This document shows, in pieces, positions 33,692 to 42,685 of a stretch of 64,000 bases of DNA. Each line of letters begins with the position of its first letter. The stretch's first letter is position 1. A program made the translations under genes and the position numbers. Source of the DNA: Novosphingobium sp. PhB57 (GTDB taxonomy: Bacteria; Pseudomonadota; Alphaproteobacteria; Sphingomonadales; Sphingomonadaceae); the NCBI RefSeq assembly GCF_004342985.1, contig NZ_SMBO01000002.1:186001-250000 (forward strand), given 5' to 3'. Below the pieces are notes generated by a model, which saw only the letters and a list, made by a program, of their open reading frames with translations, was not told the DNA's origin and did not search any database.

Positions 33692-33721
33692 AAAAGGCGC
33701 CCGATCATGCGAAAGGGCGCC
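33692..33721 (-). terminator. Terminator of the Usp gene
   Basis: A 7-bp GGCGCCC/GGGCGCC stem (33696-33702 with 33715-33721) is followed on the minus strand by TTTTCC. A second bulged hairpin lies just before it at 33721-33746. Confidence 0.65.
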
Positions 33722-33788
33722 GGTGCACGGCCTGAAGCCGGCACCGACGCCCTCGATACGATTTACCTGCGCGCCTTGCGGGAACTCG

Positions 33789-34571
33789 TCAGTGCGAGAA
33801 CAGGACCGCGGGGGCGCTCGCTTCGGACAGGAAGTGGGCGGTGACGCCGCCGAAGAGGAATTCGCGCAGGCGGCTCTTGCCGTAGGCGCCCATGACCAGG
33901 AGGTCCGCGTGGTTCTGGTTCACGGCCAGCGCCAAGGTTTCCTCGGTGGAACCGCGCCTTTCGTATTCCTCGTACTCCGCGTGAAGCCCGTTGCGCGACA
34001 GATAGCGCAAGGCATCGGTTACCGGAAAGCCGCCGGACTTCTCGATCACGGTCACCAGCTTGACCGTCTGCGCGCTCTGCAACAGCGGCACGGCAGCCTT
34101 GAGGGCACTGGCGGCTTGCTCGCCGCCGTCCCAGGCGATGACGGCGCGGCGGATCGGCAGGGCCAGCGTGCGGCCCTCGGGCAGGGCCAGGACCGGCGCG
34201 CGGGCCACCATGGCCAATTGCCCGGCAATGCCGCTGGACCGCGAGACGACCACCAGGTCGGACAGGCGCGCGGCGCCGGCAAGGGCGGGAACCGGGTCTT
34301 CCTCGCTGCGGATCACTTCGAAGGGAATGTCGCCGCGCGTCAGGCGTGCCTCGATGGCCTCGGCGGCGCTGTCGTCCTCGCCGCGCGCCTTGTCGAGCGC
34401 TTCGGAGATGACATAGCTGCCGCCCATCGGGTCCATGGCGATGTAGCGCGAGACCGGGGTATCGACGAGCACGGTTACGTGGCCGTCCATGTGGCGGGCG
34501 AGTTCGAGCGCGGTGGCGACGCGGCTGTCGCTATCGGGCTTGCGGTCGGCGTTCACGAGTATCGAGCGCAT
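33789..34571 (-). CDS. Tandem universal stress protein (UspA family)
   Basis: The 260-residue product contains two Usp folds. The first begins MRSILVNADRKPDSDSRVATALELA; the second begins RRAVIAWDGGEQAASALKAAVP near residue 141. Only the second repeat ends with the ATP-binding pattern G-x2-G-x9-G (G228, G231, G241, in MGAYGKSRLREFLFGG), so it probably binds nucleotide while the first repeat is degenerate. Tandem Usp proteins are typically induced by starvation or oxygen limitation. GGGAGAA precedes the ATG. It stands alone with its own terminator. Confidence 0.9.
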   Translation of the reverse strand: MRSILVNADRKPDSDSRVATALELARHMDGHVTVLVDTPVSRYIAMDPMGGSYVISEALDKARGEDDSAAEAIEARLTRGDIPFEVIRSEEDPVPALAGAARLSDLVVVSRSSGIAGQLAMVARAPVLALPEGRTLALPIRRAVIAWDGGEQAASALKAAVPLLQSAQTVKLVTVIEKSGGFPVTDALRYLSRNGLHAEYEEYERRGSTEETLALAVNQNHADLLVMGAYGKSRLREFLFGGVTAHFLSEASAPAVLFSH

Positions 34572-34648
34572 GGTATTTCTCCCGTTGATGGCAGCTAACC
34601 TATGGCCCGGTAACCTATCGTAAGGTCATGGAATTGCCATGACGAAGA

Positions 34649-35560
34649 TCAAACTTCCGCTTCTCCGGCCGTTTCTATGGAGAGGCGGGTGGCGCGCTCG
34701 AACAGGTCCATGATCATGGGATCGCGCTCTCGCGTGCGGATCGCGGCTTCGAAATGGACCCTGTGCTGCGGGCGGGGGAGCACTTCCACCAGGATGCCGC
34801 GTTCCAGCTCGCGGCGGACCATGGTTTCGGGCAGCACTGCCGCGCCCTGGCCGCGCGAGACGATCTCGATCAGCATGCGCACGTTGTTGCAGGTGTTGAG
34901 CGTGCGGGGCGCGATCCGGTGCTGCTCCAGGGTCTCCAGCGTAACTCCGTGGAGCGGGGAGTGGTCGGGCAGGGACCAGACGGGAAAGGAATGAGCGCCC
35001 GGCGTCCCGTTGCGGCGCAAATCTGCGGATTCGGCCAAGGCGGGGCTGGAGGCCCAGACCAGGTCGACGGCGCCGATCGGCGTGGTCCGCAGGCCGGGGC
35101 TGGCGACGGGGCCGGCCAGGAACACGATGTCGCGGGTGCCCGAGAGAAGCTGCTGGAGCAGCCGGGCCGTCAGGTCGAGTTCGATTTCCAGTGTCACGCC
35201 GGGGCGTTCGCGCGCAATCGCGCCGATGAAGCCGGGCAGGCAGGTGGCGGCCGCGATCTCGCCCGAGCCGATCCGCACGGTGCCGCTGGCCCCGGCGAAG
35301 TCGCTGGCATCGAGCAGCACGCGCTCCAGACCCTGCCGCAGCGGCTCGCAATCCTGCACCAGGCGGCGGCCGCGTGCCGTCAGCACCATGCGCCGTCCGT
35401 CGCGCTGGAACAGCGATACGCCGAGTTGCTCCTCGATCTCGCGAACCCGCGCGGAGATGGCGGGTTGGGTGGTATTGAGTCTTTGCGCCGCGCCTGCGAA
35501 CGTCCCTAGCCGGTCAATCCACATCAGCGTTTCGAGATGGAAAAGGGCGATACGTTTCAT
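34649..35560 (-). CDS. LysR-family transcriptional regulator
   Basis: The 303-residue product has an N-terminal winged helix-turn-helix (FHLETLMWIDRLGTFAGAAQRLNTTQPAISARVREIEEQLG, residues about 7-47) and a C-terminal periplasmic-binding-protein-like effector domain. It is divergent from the CoA-transferase genes across a 191-base gap holding an inverted CCATT/AATGG repeat. LysR proteins usually control the divergent neighbour and themselves, so control of the CoA-transferase pair by a short-chain acid or CoA-ester-related ligand is a reasonable guess, not shown. Confidence 0.93.
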   Translation of the reverse strand: MKRIALFHLETLMWIDRLGTFAGAAQRLNTTQPAISARVREIEEQLGVSLFQRDGRRMVLTARGRRLVQDCEPLRQGLERVLLDASDFAGASGTVRIGSGEIAAATCLPGFIGAIARERPGVTLEIELDLTARLLQQLLSGTRDIVFLAGPVASPGLRTTPIGAVDLVWASSPALAESADLRRNGTPGAHSFPVWSLPDHSPLHGVTLETLEQHRIAPRTLNTCNNVRMLIEIVSRGQGAAVLPETMVRRELERGILVEVLPRPQHRVHFEAAIRTRERDPMIMDLFERATRLSIETAGEAEV

Positions 35561-35573
35561 AACCGTGTCTTAT

Positions 35574-35608
35574 CCATTCCGATAAATAACAATCGCTATT
35601 CGTAATGG
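35574..35608. promoter_or_regulatory. Possible LysR operator in the divergent gap
   Basis: CCATT and AATGG form an inverted pair 25 bases apart in an AT-rich stretch, with ATTCCGAT and ATTCGTAA inside. It lies just upstream of the lysR start, where autoregulatory sites usually sit. Confidence 0.3.
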
Positions 35609-35751
35609 AATTGCCTGTCTAGGCTCGCTTGCCGGAGCGATTTTCCGAGCCGACCAGAACGGCCCGGATGCTCCAAGATTTTGGTTTGCCGCGTTTTCCG
35701 GGCCAGAGGGTGATGCCACCCGATCGGAAGACGCTCTAACGGGAGAATGGC

Positions 35752-36459
35752 ATGAACAAGGTCTATCCCAGCGCCGATGCCGCGCTGGACGGATTGCTGA
35801 AGGATGGCCTGCTGATCGCCGCCGGTGGTTTCGGCCTTTGCGGCATCCCCGAGCGCCTGCTCGATGCGGTGCGCGATTCGGGCGTGAAGAACCTGACGTT
35901 CGCCTCCAACAATGCCGGTATCGACAATGAAGGCATCGGCAAGCTGCTGCGCACCAAGCAGGTGAGCAAGATGATCTCTTCCTACGTCGGCGAGAACAAG
36001 GAGTTCGAACGCCAGTTCCTCTCGGGCGAACTCGAAGTCGAATTCTGCCCGCAAGGCACTCTGGCGGAGCGCATGCGCGCCGGCGGCGCCGGGATTCCGG
36101 GCTTCTACACCAAGACCGGCGTCGGCACCCAGATCGCCGAGGGCAAGGAAGTGAAAGTCTTCCGCGGCGAGGAATTCATCCTGGAGGAAGGCATCTTCGC
36201 CGACCTCAGCCTGGTGAAGGCGTGGAAGGCGGACGAGACCGGCAACGTCGTGTTCCGCAAGACCGCCCGCAACTTCAACGTGCCGGCCGCCACTTGCGGC
36301 AAGGTCTGCGTGGTCGAAGTGGAGGAGATCGTCCCCACCGGCTCGCTCGATCCGGACGGCATCCACCTGCCGGGCGTGTTCGTCCAGCGCCTGGTCCTCG
36401 GCGCGCCCTACGACAAGAAGATCGAATTCACGACCACGCGCGAGAGGGAGACCGCCTGA
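35752..36459 (+). CDS. scoA: 3-oxoacid CoA-transferase subunit A (SCOT type)
   Basis: Subunit A of a succinyl-CoA:3-ketoacid CoA transferase, which moves CoA from succinyl-CoA to acetoacetate-type acids and so feeds ketone bodies or degradation products into central metabolism. The 235-residue product starts [19 protein letters not shown]. It has the family I CoA-transferase pattern [10 protein letters not shown] and the following LTFASNNAG, and [13 protein letters not shown] in the middle. GGGAG precedes the ATG. The stop overlaps the start of subunit B as TGATG, which assures equal synthesis of the two subunits. Confidence 0.95.
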   Translation: MNKVYPSADAALDGLLKDGLLIAAGGFGLCGIPERLLDAVRDSGVKNLTFASNNAGIDNEGIGKLLRTKQVSKMISSYVGENKEFERQFLSGELEVEFCPQGTLAERMRAGGAGIPGFYTKTGVGTQIAEGKEVKVFRGEEFILEEGIFADLSLVKAWKADETGNVVFRKTARNFNVPAATCGKVCVVEVEEIVPTGSLDPDGIHLPGVFVQRLVLGAPYDKKIEFTTTRERETA

Positions 36460-37094
36460 TGTCCTGGGACCGCAACGAGATGGCCGCGCGCGCGGCAAAG
36501 GAACTCCAGGACGGGTTCTACGTGAACCTCGGTATCGGCATACCGACCCTGGTGGCGAACCATGTGCCCGGCGGCATGACGGTGACGCTCCAGTCGGAAA
36601 ACGGGATGCTCGGCATCGGGCCGTTTCCTTACGCCGACGAAGTCGACGCCGACCTCATCAACGCGGGCAAGCAGACCGTCAGCGAACTGCCGCAGTCGGC
36701 CTATTTCGACAGCGCCACCAGCTTCGGCATGATCCGCGGCGGACACATCGACCTGGCCGTGCTGGGCGCGATGGAGATTGCCGAGAACGGCGACATCGCC
36801 AACTGGATGATCCCCGGCAAGATGATCAAGGGCATGGGCGGCGCGATGGACCTCGTGGCCGGCGTGAAGAAGATCATCGTCGTGATGGAACACAACGCCA
36901 AGAACGGCGATCCCAAGTTCATCCCGGCGTGCACTCTGCCGCTCACCGGCAAGAACGTGGTCGACATGATCGTCACCGATCTGGCCGTGTTCCAGCGGCC
37001 CGACCACCAGAGCCCATTCAAGCTGATCGAACTGGCTCCGGGCGTGACGGCCGACGAAGTCGCCGCTAAGACCACGGCGCACTACACGACCTGA
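36459..37094 (+). CDS. scoB: 3-oxoacid CoA-transferase subunit B (SCOT type)
   Basis: Subunit B carries the catalytic glutamate that forms the CoA thioester intermediate; here it is E47 in QSENGMLG. The 211-residue product has [19 protein letters not shown] near the start and [14 protein letters not shown] in the middle, as in other subunit B sequences. Its ATG overlaps the stop of subunit A. A GST gene begins 23 bases after its stop, so the three genes form one operon divergent from the LysR gene. Confidence 0.96.
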   Translation: MSWDRNEMAARAAKELQDGFYVNLGIGIPTLVANHVPGGMTVTLQSENGMLGIGPFPYADEVDADLINAGKQTVSELPQSAYFDSATSFGMIRGGHIDLAVLGAMEIAENGDIANWMIPGKMIKGMGGAMDLVAGVKKIIVVMEHNAKNGDPKFIPACTLPLTGKNVVDMIVTDLAVFQRPDHQSPFKLIELAPGVTADEVAAKTTAHYTT

Positions 37095-37117
37095 TGTCCC
37101 GCGAAGGAGAGTTCCGG

Positions 37118-37804
37118 ATGGCCTATACCTTGATCACCGCCAATCGGAACTACTCCAGCTGGTCGCTGCGGCCGTGGCTGTTGATGAAGGCGCTCGGCAT
37201 CGATTTCGCCGATCGGATCGAGCCCTTCACCGCGCCTGCGAACTACGACGCATTCCGCAGCTTCTCGCCCACCGGGCAAGTGCCCGCGCTGATCGACGGC
37301 GACCGTACCTTGTGGGATTCCCTGGGCATCACGCTCTATCTGGCGGACCGCCATCCCGGCATCTGGCCGGCCGACGAAGCGGCACGCGCCTTCGCGCAAT
37401 GCGCGGTCGCGGAAATGCACGGCGGCTTCTCGGCCCTGCGCAACGACTGCACGATGAATGTCGGCGTCCGCGTTCGCCCAAAGCCGATGCGGCCGGGGCT
37501 GGTCCGCGATGTGGCCCGGCTGCGCGAGCTGTTCAGCGAGGGGCTCTCGCGCTTCGGCGGCCCCTGGCTGGCCGGGGCCAGCTTCACCGCCGTGGATGCC
37601 TTCTTCGCCCCGGTCGCCTTTCGCATCCGCACTTACGGCCTCGATGTCGGCACCTGCCAGTCCTGGGTCGATGCCGTGCTGGATCACCCCGCGATGAAGC
37701 AGTGGGAAGCCGAAGCCCTGGCCGAGACCTGGCGTGAGGAAGGCCACGAGGCGGAACTGGCCGAATGCGGCGACGTGATCGCCGACTACCGCAACGCGGA
37801 TTGA
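37118..37804 (+). CDS. Glutathione S-transferase family protein
   Basis: The 228-residue product has a thioredoxin-like N-terminal domain with TANRNYSSWSLRPWLLMKAL, where the SxWSLRP region supplies the likely catalytic Ser, and TGQVPALIDGDRTLWDS, whose VPAL and the downstream acidic-Ser pair bind glutathione. An all-helical C-terminal domain follows. An AAGGAGA site decides for the ATG at 37118 over an earlier one eight codons upstream. Placement directly behind the CoA-transferase pair suggests joint expression, perhaps in degradation of a carbon source. The substrate is unknown. Confidence 0.9.
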   Translation: MAYTLITANRNYSSWSLRPWLLMKALGIDFADRIEPFTAPANYDAFRSFSPTGQVPALIDGDRTLWDSLGITLYLADRHPGIWPADEAARAFAQCAVAEMHGGFSALRNDCTMNVGVRVRPKPMRPGLVRDVARLRELFSEGLSRFGGPWLAGASFTAVDAFFAPVAFRIRTYGLDVGTCQSWVDAVLDHPAMKQWEAEALAETWREEGHEAELAECGDVIADYRNAD

Positions 37805-37902
37805 TCGCGCGCAGCCTTGCCGCCAATGCCTTGCTTGCGTCACCAAGCTGACGCAGTCTCCGTCCCCGAACCTATTCCCTCGCTTCCCTTGGAGAGCCTC
37901 GA

Positions 37903-38448
37903 ATGTCCGATATCGCCCAGATTCCGCTGACCCGCATCGATGGCAGCGCCGACAGCCTGGCCAATCACGAAGGCAAAGTCCTTCTGGTGGTCAACGTCGC
38001 CTCCAAGTGCGGACTGACGCCGCAGTACGAAGGGCTGGAAAAGCTTTACGAGGACTACAAGGGCAAGGGCTTCGAAGTGCTGGGCTTCCCGGCCAACGAC
38101 TTCGGCGCGCAGGAGCCGGGCACCGACGAGGAAATCGTCGAGTTCTGCCAGCTCAACTACGGCGTCTCGTTCCCGCTCTTCACCAAGGCCGACGTTACCG
38201 GCGAAGCCAAGCAGCCGCTCTATGCCGCGCTCACCGCAGCCATTCCCACCAAGCAGGGCGATGTCGATGGCATGAAGGAGCGCTTCAAGGGCTATGGCAT
38301 GACCCCGAACGACGATCCCGAAGTGCTGTGGAACTTCGAGAAGTTCCTGGTCTCGCGCGAGGGCGCCGTGGTCGGACGTTTCGCGCCGGGCACCACCCCG
38401 CAGGATCCGCTGCTGGTGGATGCGATCGAGGGCGAACTGGCCAAGTAA
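37903..38448 (+). CDS. Thiol peroxidase of the glutathione peroxidase family
   Basis: The 181-residue product is a cysteine-type GPx homologue: NVASKCGLTPQY with the peroxidatic C36, then FPANDFGAQEPG with the catalytic Asn/Gln region, and WNFEKFLV with the conserved Trp. It reduces hydrogen peroxide and lipid hydroperoxides; most bacterial members use thioredoxin rather than glutathione. The second conserved Cys used as resolving residue is in EIVEFCQLNYG. TTGGAGAG precedes the ATG. The last six codons and the stop are duplicated in tandem directly after the gene. Confidence 0.94.
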   Translation: MSDIAQIPLTRIDGSADSLANHEGKVLLVVNVASKCGLTPQYEGLEKLYEDYKGKGFEVLGFPANDFGAQEPGTDEEIVEFCQLNYGVSFPLFTKADVTGEAKQPLYAALTAAIPTKQGDVDGMKERFKGYGMTPNDDPEVLWNFEKFLVSREGAVVGRFAPGTTPQDPLLVDAIEGELAK

Positions 38449-38466
38449 GGCGAACTGGCCGAGTAG
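38431..38466. repeat. 18-bp tandem duplication across the glutathione peroxidase stop codon
   Basis: GGCGAACTGGCCAAGTAA (38431-38448) is followed directly by GGCGAACTGGCCGAGTAG (38449-38466), two mismatches. Both copies encode GELA, Lys or Glu, and a stop in the same frame (TAA, then TAG). Confidence 0.9.
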
Positions 38467-38474
38467 GGCAGGGC

Positions 38475-38505
38475 GGGCCGGACGGGGAGGTTCTCCGGTC
38501 CGGCC
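38475..38505. terminator. Hairpin between convergent genes
   Basis: GGCCGGAC/GTCCGGCC (38476-38483 with 38498-38505) with an inner GGAG/CTCC pairing lies between the convergent peroxidase and CHAT genes. No T tract on either side, so termination is only likely, not clear. Confidence 0.45.
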
Positions 38506-38511
38506 ACCTGC

Positions 38512-41463
38512 TCATTCGCCGACGAGGACGAAAGGCGCCCATGTCGCGGGGTGGGCCCCGCCAGCCACATGGGTGTCCCCAAGCACGGTCATCTGCGCGC
38601 GTCTCAGCGCCTCGGCGCGGCTGGTCCGGCCATGCGCCGCCCGCACGGTACGCAGCGTCATGCGACTGGCGACATCGTCGCGGACGGGCCAGTGCGACAG
38701 CAGGAGCGCGCGGGCTCCCGCCGAAACGAAAGCGCGGGCCAGGCCCGAATACGTCGGGGCATTCTCGCTCTCGCCCGCGCTGGTGTCGCAGGCCGAGAGA
38801 ATCACCCAGTCCGCATCCAGGTTCAATCGCGCGATTTCCGAAGCGGTGAGCAGGCCATCTTCGGAGCCATCCGAGCCGGGGGCGGGCGTGAGCACCAGGG
38901 CAGGCTCCACCAGGTTGCGGTACGCGCCGCCGACGAGGCCGTGAGTGGCGAAGGCGATCACCCCGGCGGCTGAGAGCGGGGCTGCTTTCACGGCCGCCTC
39001 GGTCGCCCCCGCTCCCACGAGAACCTGGCGCTCGCCATGAAAAGACCGGGCCATGGCCTGAAGTTCCTGCGCCGCACCCGGCAGTTCGGGCAGGCCGGCG
39101 AGCGTGGATTCGAGGGAGTTCGTCCAGCTTTCCGTTCCGCCCCGGGGCAGAAGCGGCGCACCGATCCCGGCAAATCCGCGCGGGCGGGCATGGCGCTCGC
39201 CGGGGCGGGCGAGCGGCGCTGCGGTCACCAGCGTGCTCACGCCGTGATGGCGGGCGAGCCAGTCGGTCTGGCGCAGCGCCTGCGGATCGGCATCGTCGCC
39301 AGTCGGGGGCTTTGTCACCAGCGCGCCGAAGGGCAGGGCGGACAGCATGCCCGGCGCCAGGATCGCGACATCGCGGCTTTCCTGCAGCGCCCTGGCGATC
39401 GGCTGGGGGAACAGCAGCCGGTAGAGCTGGTAGGCCGAATCGCGGTCGAAGGCGGATTTGCCGTCGGTGAGCACGCCGTCCTCGATCGAGGCGCGAAGCC
39501 GCCGCTGCAATTCGGCAAGGCGGCGTCCGGGGATCGGCGTTTCCGCCGCCGTCACTGCCTTGCGGGTGACGGCCATGATCACGAGGCCCTCCGCGTCCTG
39601 CCCGTAGAGCAGGAGCGCCTGGCCCGGCGCCAGTCGGGACCGGGCGGCGGCCAGGCTGGCCGGTTCGAAACCCGTCAGCGAGGCATAGCCGGGCACCAGT
39701 GCGCCGATACGTTTGTCCAGTGCGCGGAGGTTTTCCTCGGCTGCGGCGATCCTCTCGGCGGTCGTGTCGGGGCTCTCGTTCGGGCTTGCGCCGGTCCGGT
39801 CCCGGGTGAGCGCGCGGTCGCGCTGCTTGTGCAATTCGCGCAGTTCGGCGCTGGCGGAGAGATAGGCGCGGATCGCGGCATTGGCCTCGGGACCATAGCG
39901 ATCGGCAATGGCGTCGACGGAAGTGAACGCGGTCTGGAGATCGCCCATCCCCGCCATCTGCAAGGCGTCGAATGCGGTTTCCCGGTCTCCTGCGGCGATG
40001 GCGATCCGGGCTTCGAGGACGAATGTGCCCGCGGCCTGGTCGCGAAGGCGAATGGTGCCGGTGGCGGCGCTGGTGCGATCCAGCAGATGGCTGCGCAGAG
40101 GTTCGAGCGCGGGTTTTGCCGCAGCGAGCGCCGCTGCCGGATCGCCCCGGCGGGCGTCGACGGCGGCGCGCAGGGCCAGCGCGGCCACCCGGTCGAGATT
40201 GGTCGGCAGCGCCCGGCGCGCATAGGCTGCATTGACATGGTCGAGCAGCGCCTGCGCCGCATCGATGTCTCCGGTGGCAAGGAGCAGTTTGGCCAGGCTG
40301 AGTTCGGCGCGGAGCACTTCGGGATCGTCGGGCGAGGCGGCGATGCGCCGCGCCATGCCCAGTGCCTTGCGGTCGAGCGCGAGGGCGCGGTCGATCTGGC
40401 CGTCGTCGCGGACGATCCGGGCGATTTGCCCGAAGACATTGGCGCCGGACATCGGCTGGTCCGAAGCGGGCAGCTTTTCGAAAATCTCCGCCGAGCGCTC
40501 GTAGAAACCCAAGGCGTCCTCGGAAAATCCGGCCAGATCCAGCGCATAGGCCACGGCATTGAGCGAATAGCCCAGATCGCGCGGGTCGGGATCGCTCTTG
40601 GCCATGCGCAAGTCCAGCGCCCGCCGCAGGATCGGCGTGGCCTGGGCGTAAAGCCCCGCATCGTTGAGCGCGGCGCCCAGCGCATTGAGCGTGGCCAGCG
40701 TCAGGCGGTGCTCCTTGCCGAGATGCGAGTCGGCCCAGATCGCGGCGGCGCGGGCGGCGGCGATCGCGGACGTCGAATCGCCGGCCTGAATCTGCAAGGT
40801 GCTGAGGGTTATGCCGTAGACGGCGGGACTCTCGTTGTTCCGGCCCGTCCGCGTGCTGGCCAGGGTGGCCACGGTCACGGCCTGCTGCACTTTGGGAATC
40901 GCTTCCAGAGGCAGCCCGCGGCGGTAGTCGATCAGCGCCAGCCCGTAGAGCGCGGCGGCATATTCGCTGCTGTCGCGCCCGGCGAGGGTCTCGCTCAATT
41001 CCAGTGCGCGCAGCTTGTAGGTTCGCGCTTCGTCCAGCTTGCCCATGCTGGAGAGTGCGGATCCGATGTTGTTGACGATTTCCGCCCGGCGCGGCGTCAT
41101 GGGTTGATTCCGCGCGGTCATCTCCGCGTCGAAATCGCGAAAGCCCGCCAGCGCTTCCTTGTAGCGGCCCATCCAGAACAGCGCTTCGGCCCGGGTGGCT
41201 TCGGCCATGAGGCGGTCCACGGGATCGACGGCGCCGGCCTTGCGGGCACCGGCAAGCGCGGCATCGATCCGGCGGAGCGCGGCCTTGGGATCGCCCGAGG
41301 TGTCGTAGTCGGCAAGGGCGCGAAGTTCGGCCACGGCGGAAACTGGCCCGGGCGCTGCCGAGGCTCCTGCCGCAGTCCGGGCCGAAGCCAGCGCCGCCGG
41401 AACGCCCACCGTCATTTCCGCCAGAAGGCCCGCTGCCAGGCAGGCCCAGAGCCGAGTCTTCAT
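38512..41463 (-). CDS. Exported TPR-CHAT protein (caspase-like protease domain)
   Basis: The 983-residue product begins with a signal peptide (MKTRLWACLAAGLLAE, probable cleavage near ALASA). About 450 residues of tetratricopeptide-like helical repeats follow; repeats such as RAEIVNNIGSALSSMGKLDEARTYKLRALEL and LNALGAALNDAGLYAQATPILRRAL are clear. The C-terminal 330 residues are a CHAT domain of the caspase-like clan, with the expected dyad H841 in IAFATHGLV and C892 in VILSACDTS. Known CHAT proteins include separase-like and Craspase-type proteases, but most bacterial ones are uncharacterised. The signal peptide puts this one in the periplasm or outside. It stands alone; no obvious substrate or partner is encoded beside it. 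Confidence 0.9.
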   Translation of the reverse strand: MKTRLWACLAAGLLAEMTVGVPAALASARTAAGASAAPGPVSAVAELRALADYDTSGDPKAALRRIDAALAGARKAGAVDPVDRLMAEATRAEALFWMGRYKEALAGFRDFDAEMTARNQPMTPRRAEIVNNIGSALSSMGKLDEARTYKLRALELSETLAGRDSSEYAAALYGLALIDYRRGLPLEAIPKVQQAVTVATLASTRTGRNNESPAVYGITLSTLQIQAGDSTSAIAAARAAAIWADSHLGKEHRLTLATLNALGAALNDAGLYAQATPILRRALDLRMAKSDPDPRDLGYSLNAVAYALDLAGFSEDALGFYERSAEIFEKLPASDQPMSGANVFGQIARIVRDDGQIDRALALDRKALGMARRIAASPDDPEVLRAELSLAKLLLATGDIDAAQALLDHVNAAYARRALPTNLDRVAALALRAAVDARRGDPAAALAAAKPALEPLRSHLLDRTSAATGTIRLRDQAAGTFVLEARIAIAAGDRETAFDALQMAGMGDLQTAFTSVDAIADRYGPEANAAIRAYLSASAELRELHKQRDRALTRDRTGASPNESPDTTAERIAAAEENLRALDKRIGALVPGYASLTGFEPASLAAARSRLAPGQALLLYGQDAEGLVIMAVTRKAVTAAETPIPGRRLAELQRRLRASIEDGVLTDGKSAFDRDSAYQLYRLLFPQPIARALQESRDVAILAPGMLSALPFGALVTKPPTGDDADPQALRQTDWLARHHGVSTLVTAAPLARPGERHARPRGFAGIGAPLLPRGGTESWTNSLESTLAGLPELPGAAQELQAMARSFHGERQVLVGAGATEAAVKAAPLSAAGVIAFATHGLVGGAYRNLVEPALVLTPAPGSDGSEDGLLTASEIARLNLDADWVILSACDTSAGESENAPTYSGLARAFVSAGARALLLSHWPVRDDVASRMTLRTVRAAHGRTSRAEALRRAQMTVLGDTHVAGGAHPATWAPFVLVGE

Positions 41464-41603
41464 GCTTGCCCCCCGCCGTAAGTCGATGGCCGGGGCGAAT
41501 CCCCTTCATCGAAACCGGCAACGCTCATTCAAGGGCAGAAATCCGGGCTTCGAGCAAGCATCCAATTGTTCTGACAGCGCAAACCCTGCTTCAGTAGGGG
41601 CGC

Positions 41604-42455
41604 TCAGGCGTCTCCGGTGGCGACGGGCCGGGCCGGGTCGGCGATCCATTCGCTCCATGATCCGGGGTAGAGCCTTGGCTGCGGCAGGCCAGCCACAGCC
41701 ATCGCCAGGGCATTGTGACAGGCTGTCACACCCGAGCCGCAGGAGAGCAGGGCCGGCTGCTCTCCCAGCAGGGCGGTGAAGGCAGCGCCGAGTTCGTCGG
41801 CCGGGCGGAAACGTCCATCGGCGGCGAGGTTGTCGCGGAAGAAGCGGTTGCGGGCGCCCGGGATATGCCCGGCTACGGGGTCGACGGGGTTGGGATCGCC
41901 CCGGAACCGCGAAGGGTCGCGCGCGTCCAGCACCTGCGCCGCGCCTTGCTCGATATTGGCCAGGACTTCCCGCGCGGTGGCCGGCGAGGGGACGAGCGGA
42001 TCGCCGGCGACGAAGTCGCCCGGCACGGCAGGTGCGGCGTCGCCGGTCTCCAGCGGCAGGCCGGCGACCGTCCAGGCTTGCTTGCCGCCGTCGAGCACGG
42101 CGACCCTGGCGTGGCCTATCCAGCGCAGCAACCACCAGGCCCGCGCCGCCCAGGCGCCGCCGCTGGAATCGCAGGCCACCACCTGCTGGCCCTGCTTGAG
42201 TCCCTGAGTCCGTAGCCAGGCCGCGAAAGCGACGCGCGCGGGCAGCGGATGGCGGCCGTTGCTGCCATCGGGCGGGCCGGCCAGATCCTCGTCGAGATGG
42301 GCATAGCGCGCGCCCGGCAGGTGCCCGGCGCGATAGGCGGCACGGCCCTTGTCCGGCATGCCCAGTTCGAAATCGCAATCGAGCACCAGCACGTCCGCAC
42401 CGTCCGCGAAGAGCGCGTGCAACTGCGGAACGGATATCAGCGTGTCGTAAGCCAT
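41604..42455 (-). CDS. sseA: 3-mercaptopyruvate sulfurtransferase (tandem rhodanese)
   Basis: The 283-residue product has two rhodanese domains. The first (about 1-140) is structural, with GHLPGARYAHLDEDLAG and no reactive loop of the catalytic type. The second has GHIPGARN and the catalytic loop CGSGVTA with the active cysteine near residue 239; the CGSGVTA loop is typical of mercaptopyruvate sulfurtransferases, as opposed to thiosulfate-specific CRxGxR. The ATG at 42455 has a CGAGG site; one eleven codons upstream is possible but lacks one. It is the only gene between the CHAT and metK genes and probably takes part in cysteine catabolism and sulfur transfer. Confidence 0.93.
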   Translation of the reverse strand: MAYDTLISVPQLHALFADGADVLVLDCDFELGMPDKGRAAYRAGHLPGARYAHLDEDLAGPPDGSNGRHPLPARVAFAAWLRTQGLKQGQQVVACDSSGGAWAARAWWLLRWIGHARVAVLDGGKQAWTVAGLPLETGDAAPAVPGDFVAGDPLVPSPATAREVLANIEQGAAQVLDARDPSRFRGDPNPVDPVAGHIPGARNRFFRDNLAADGRFRPADELGAAFTALLGEQPALLSCGSGVTACHNALAMAVAGLPQPRLYPGSWSEWIADPARPVATGDA

Positions 42456-42595
42456 CGGGAATGCCTCGGAGAAGAGATCGGAAGCCATTAGGCTAAAGCC
42501 GGGCGTGCTGTCGACGCCGCGCATCGCGAATAGCGCAGCACCGGGCGCAGGCGGATGACAGTGGGGAGAAAAGTCCGAACCTGGCTGGACGGAAC

Positions 42596-42633
42596 GAAAA
42601 CGGGCCGGGTTCCCGCGTGGGAAACCCGGCCCG
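42596..42633 (-). terminator. Intrinsic terminator of metK
   Basis: A 14-bp stem with one bulged base (42601-42614 with 42619-42633) is followed on the minus strand by TTTTCG. Confidence 0.9.
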
Positions 42634-42685
42634 CTTCAAGGCCGTCCGCCGAATTCCGGGATCAGGTCCCGGATCGGACTGCGGT

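Larger units (their letters stand above)
33206..33788. other. Intergenic region between CDC48 and Usp genes
   Basis: About 580 bases. It holds the sRNA candidate at 33366-33467, the terminator of the Usp gene at 33692-33721, and a comparatively AT-rich stretch at 33530-33590 (low-GC runs such as TTTTAAATAAAAC). A 75-codon minus-strand ORF at 33437-33664 overlaps the sRNA promoter and has no family signature, so it is not called. Confidence 0.55.

Noticed and set aside
39037..41481. An 814-codon open frame antisense to the CHAT gene
   Set aside because: Mirror of a GC-rich gene whose TPR repeats, signal peptide and catalytic residues are clear on the other strand.
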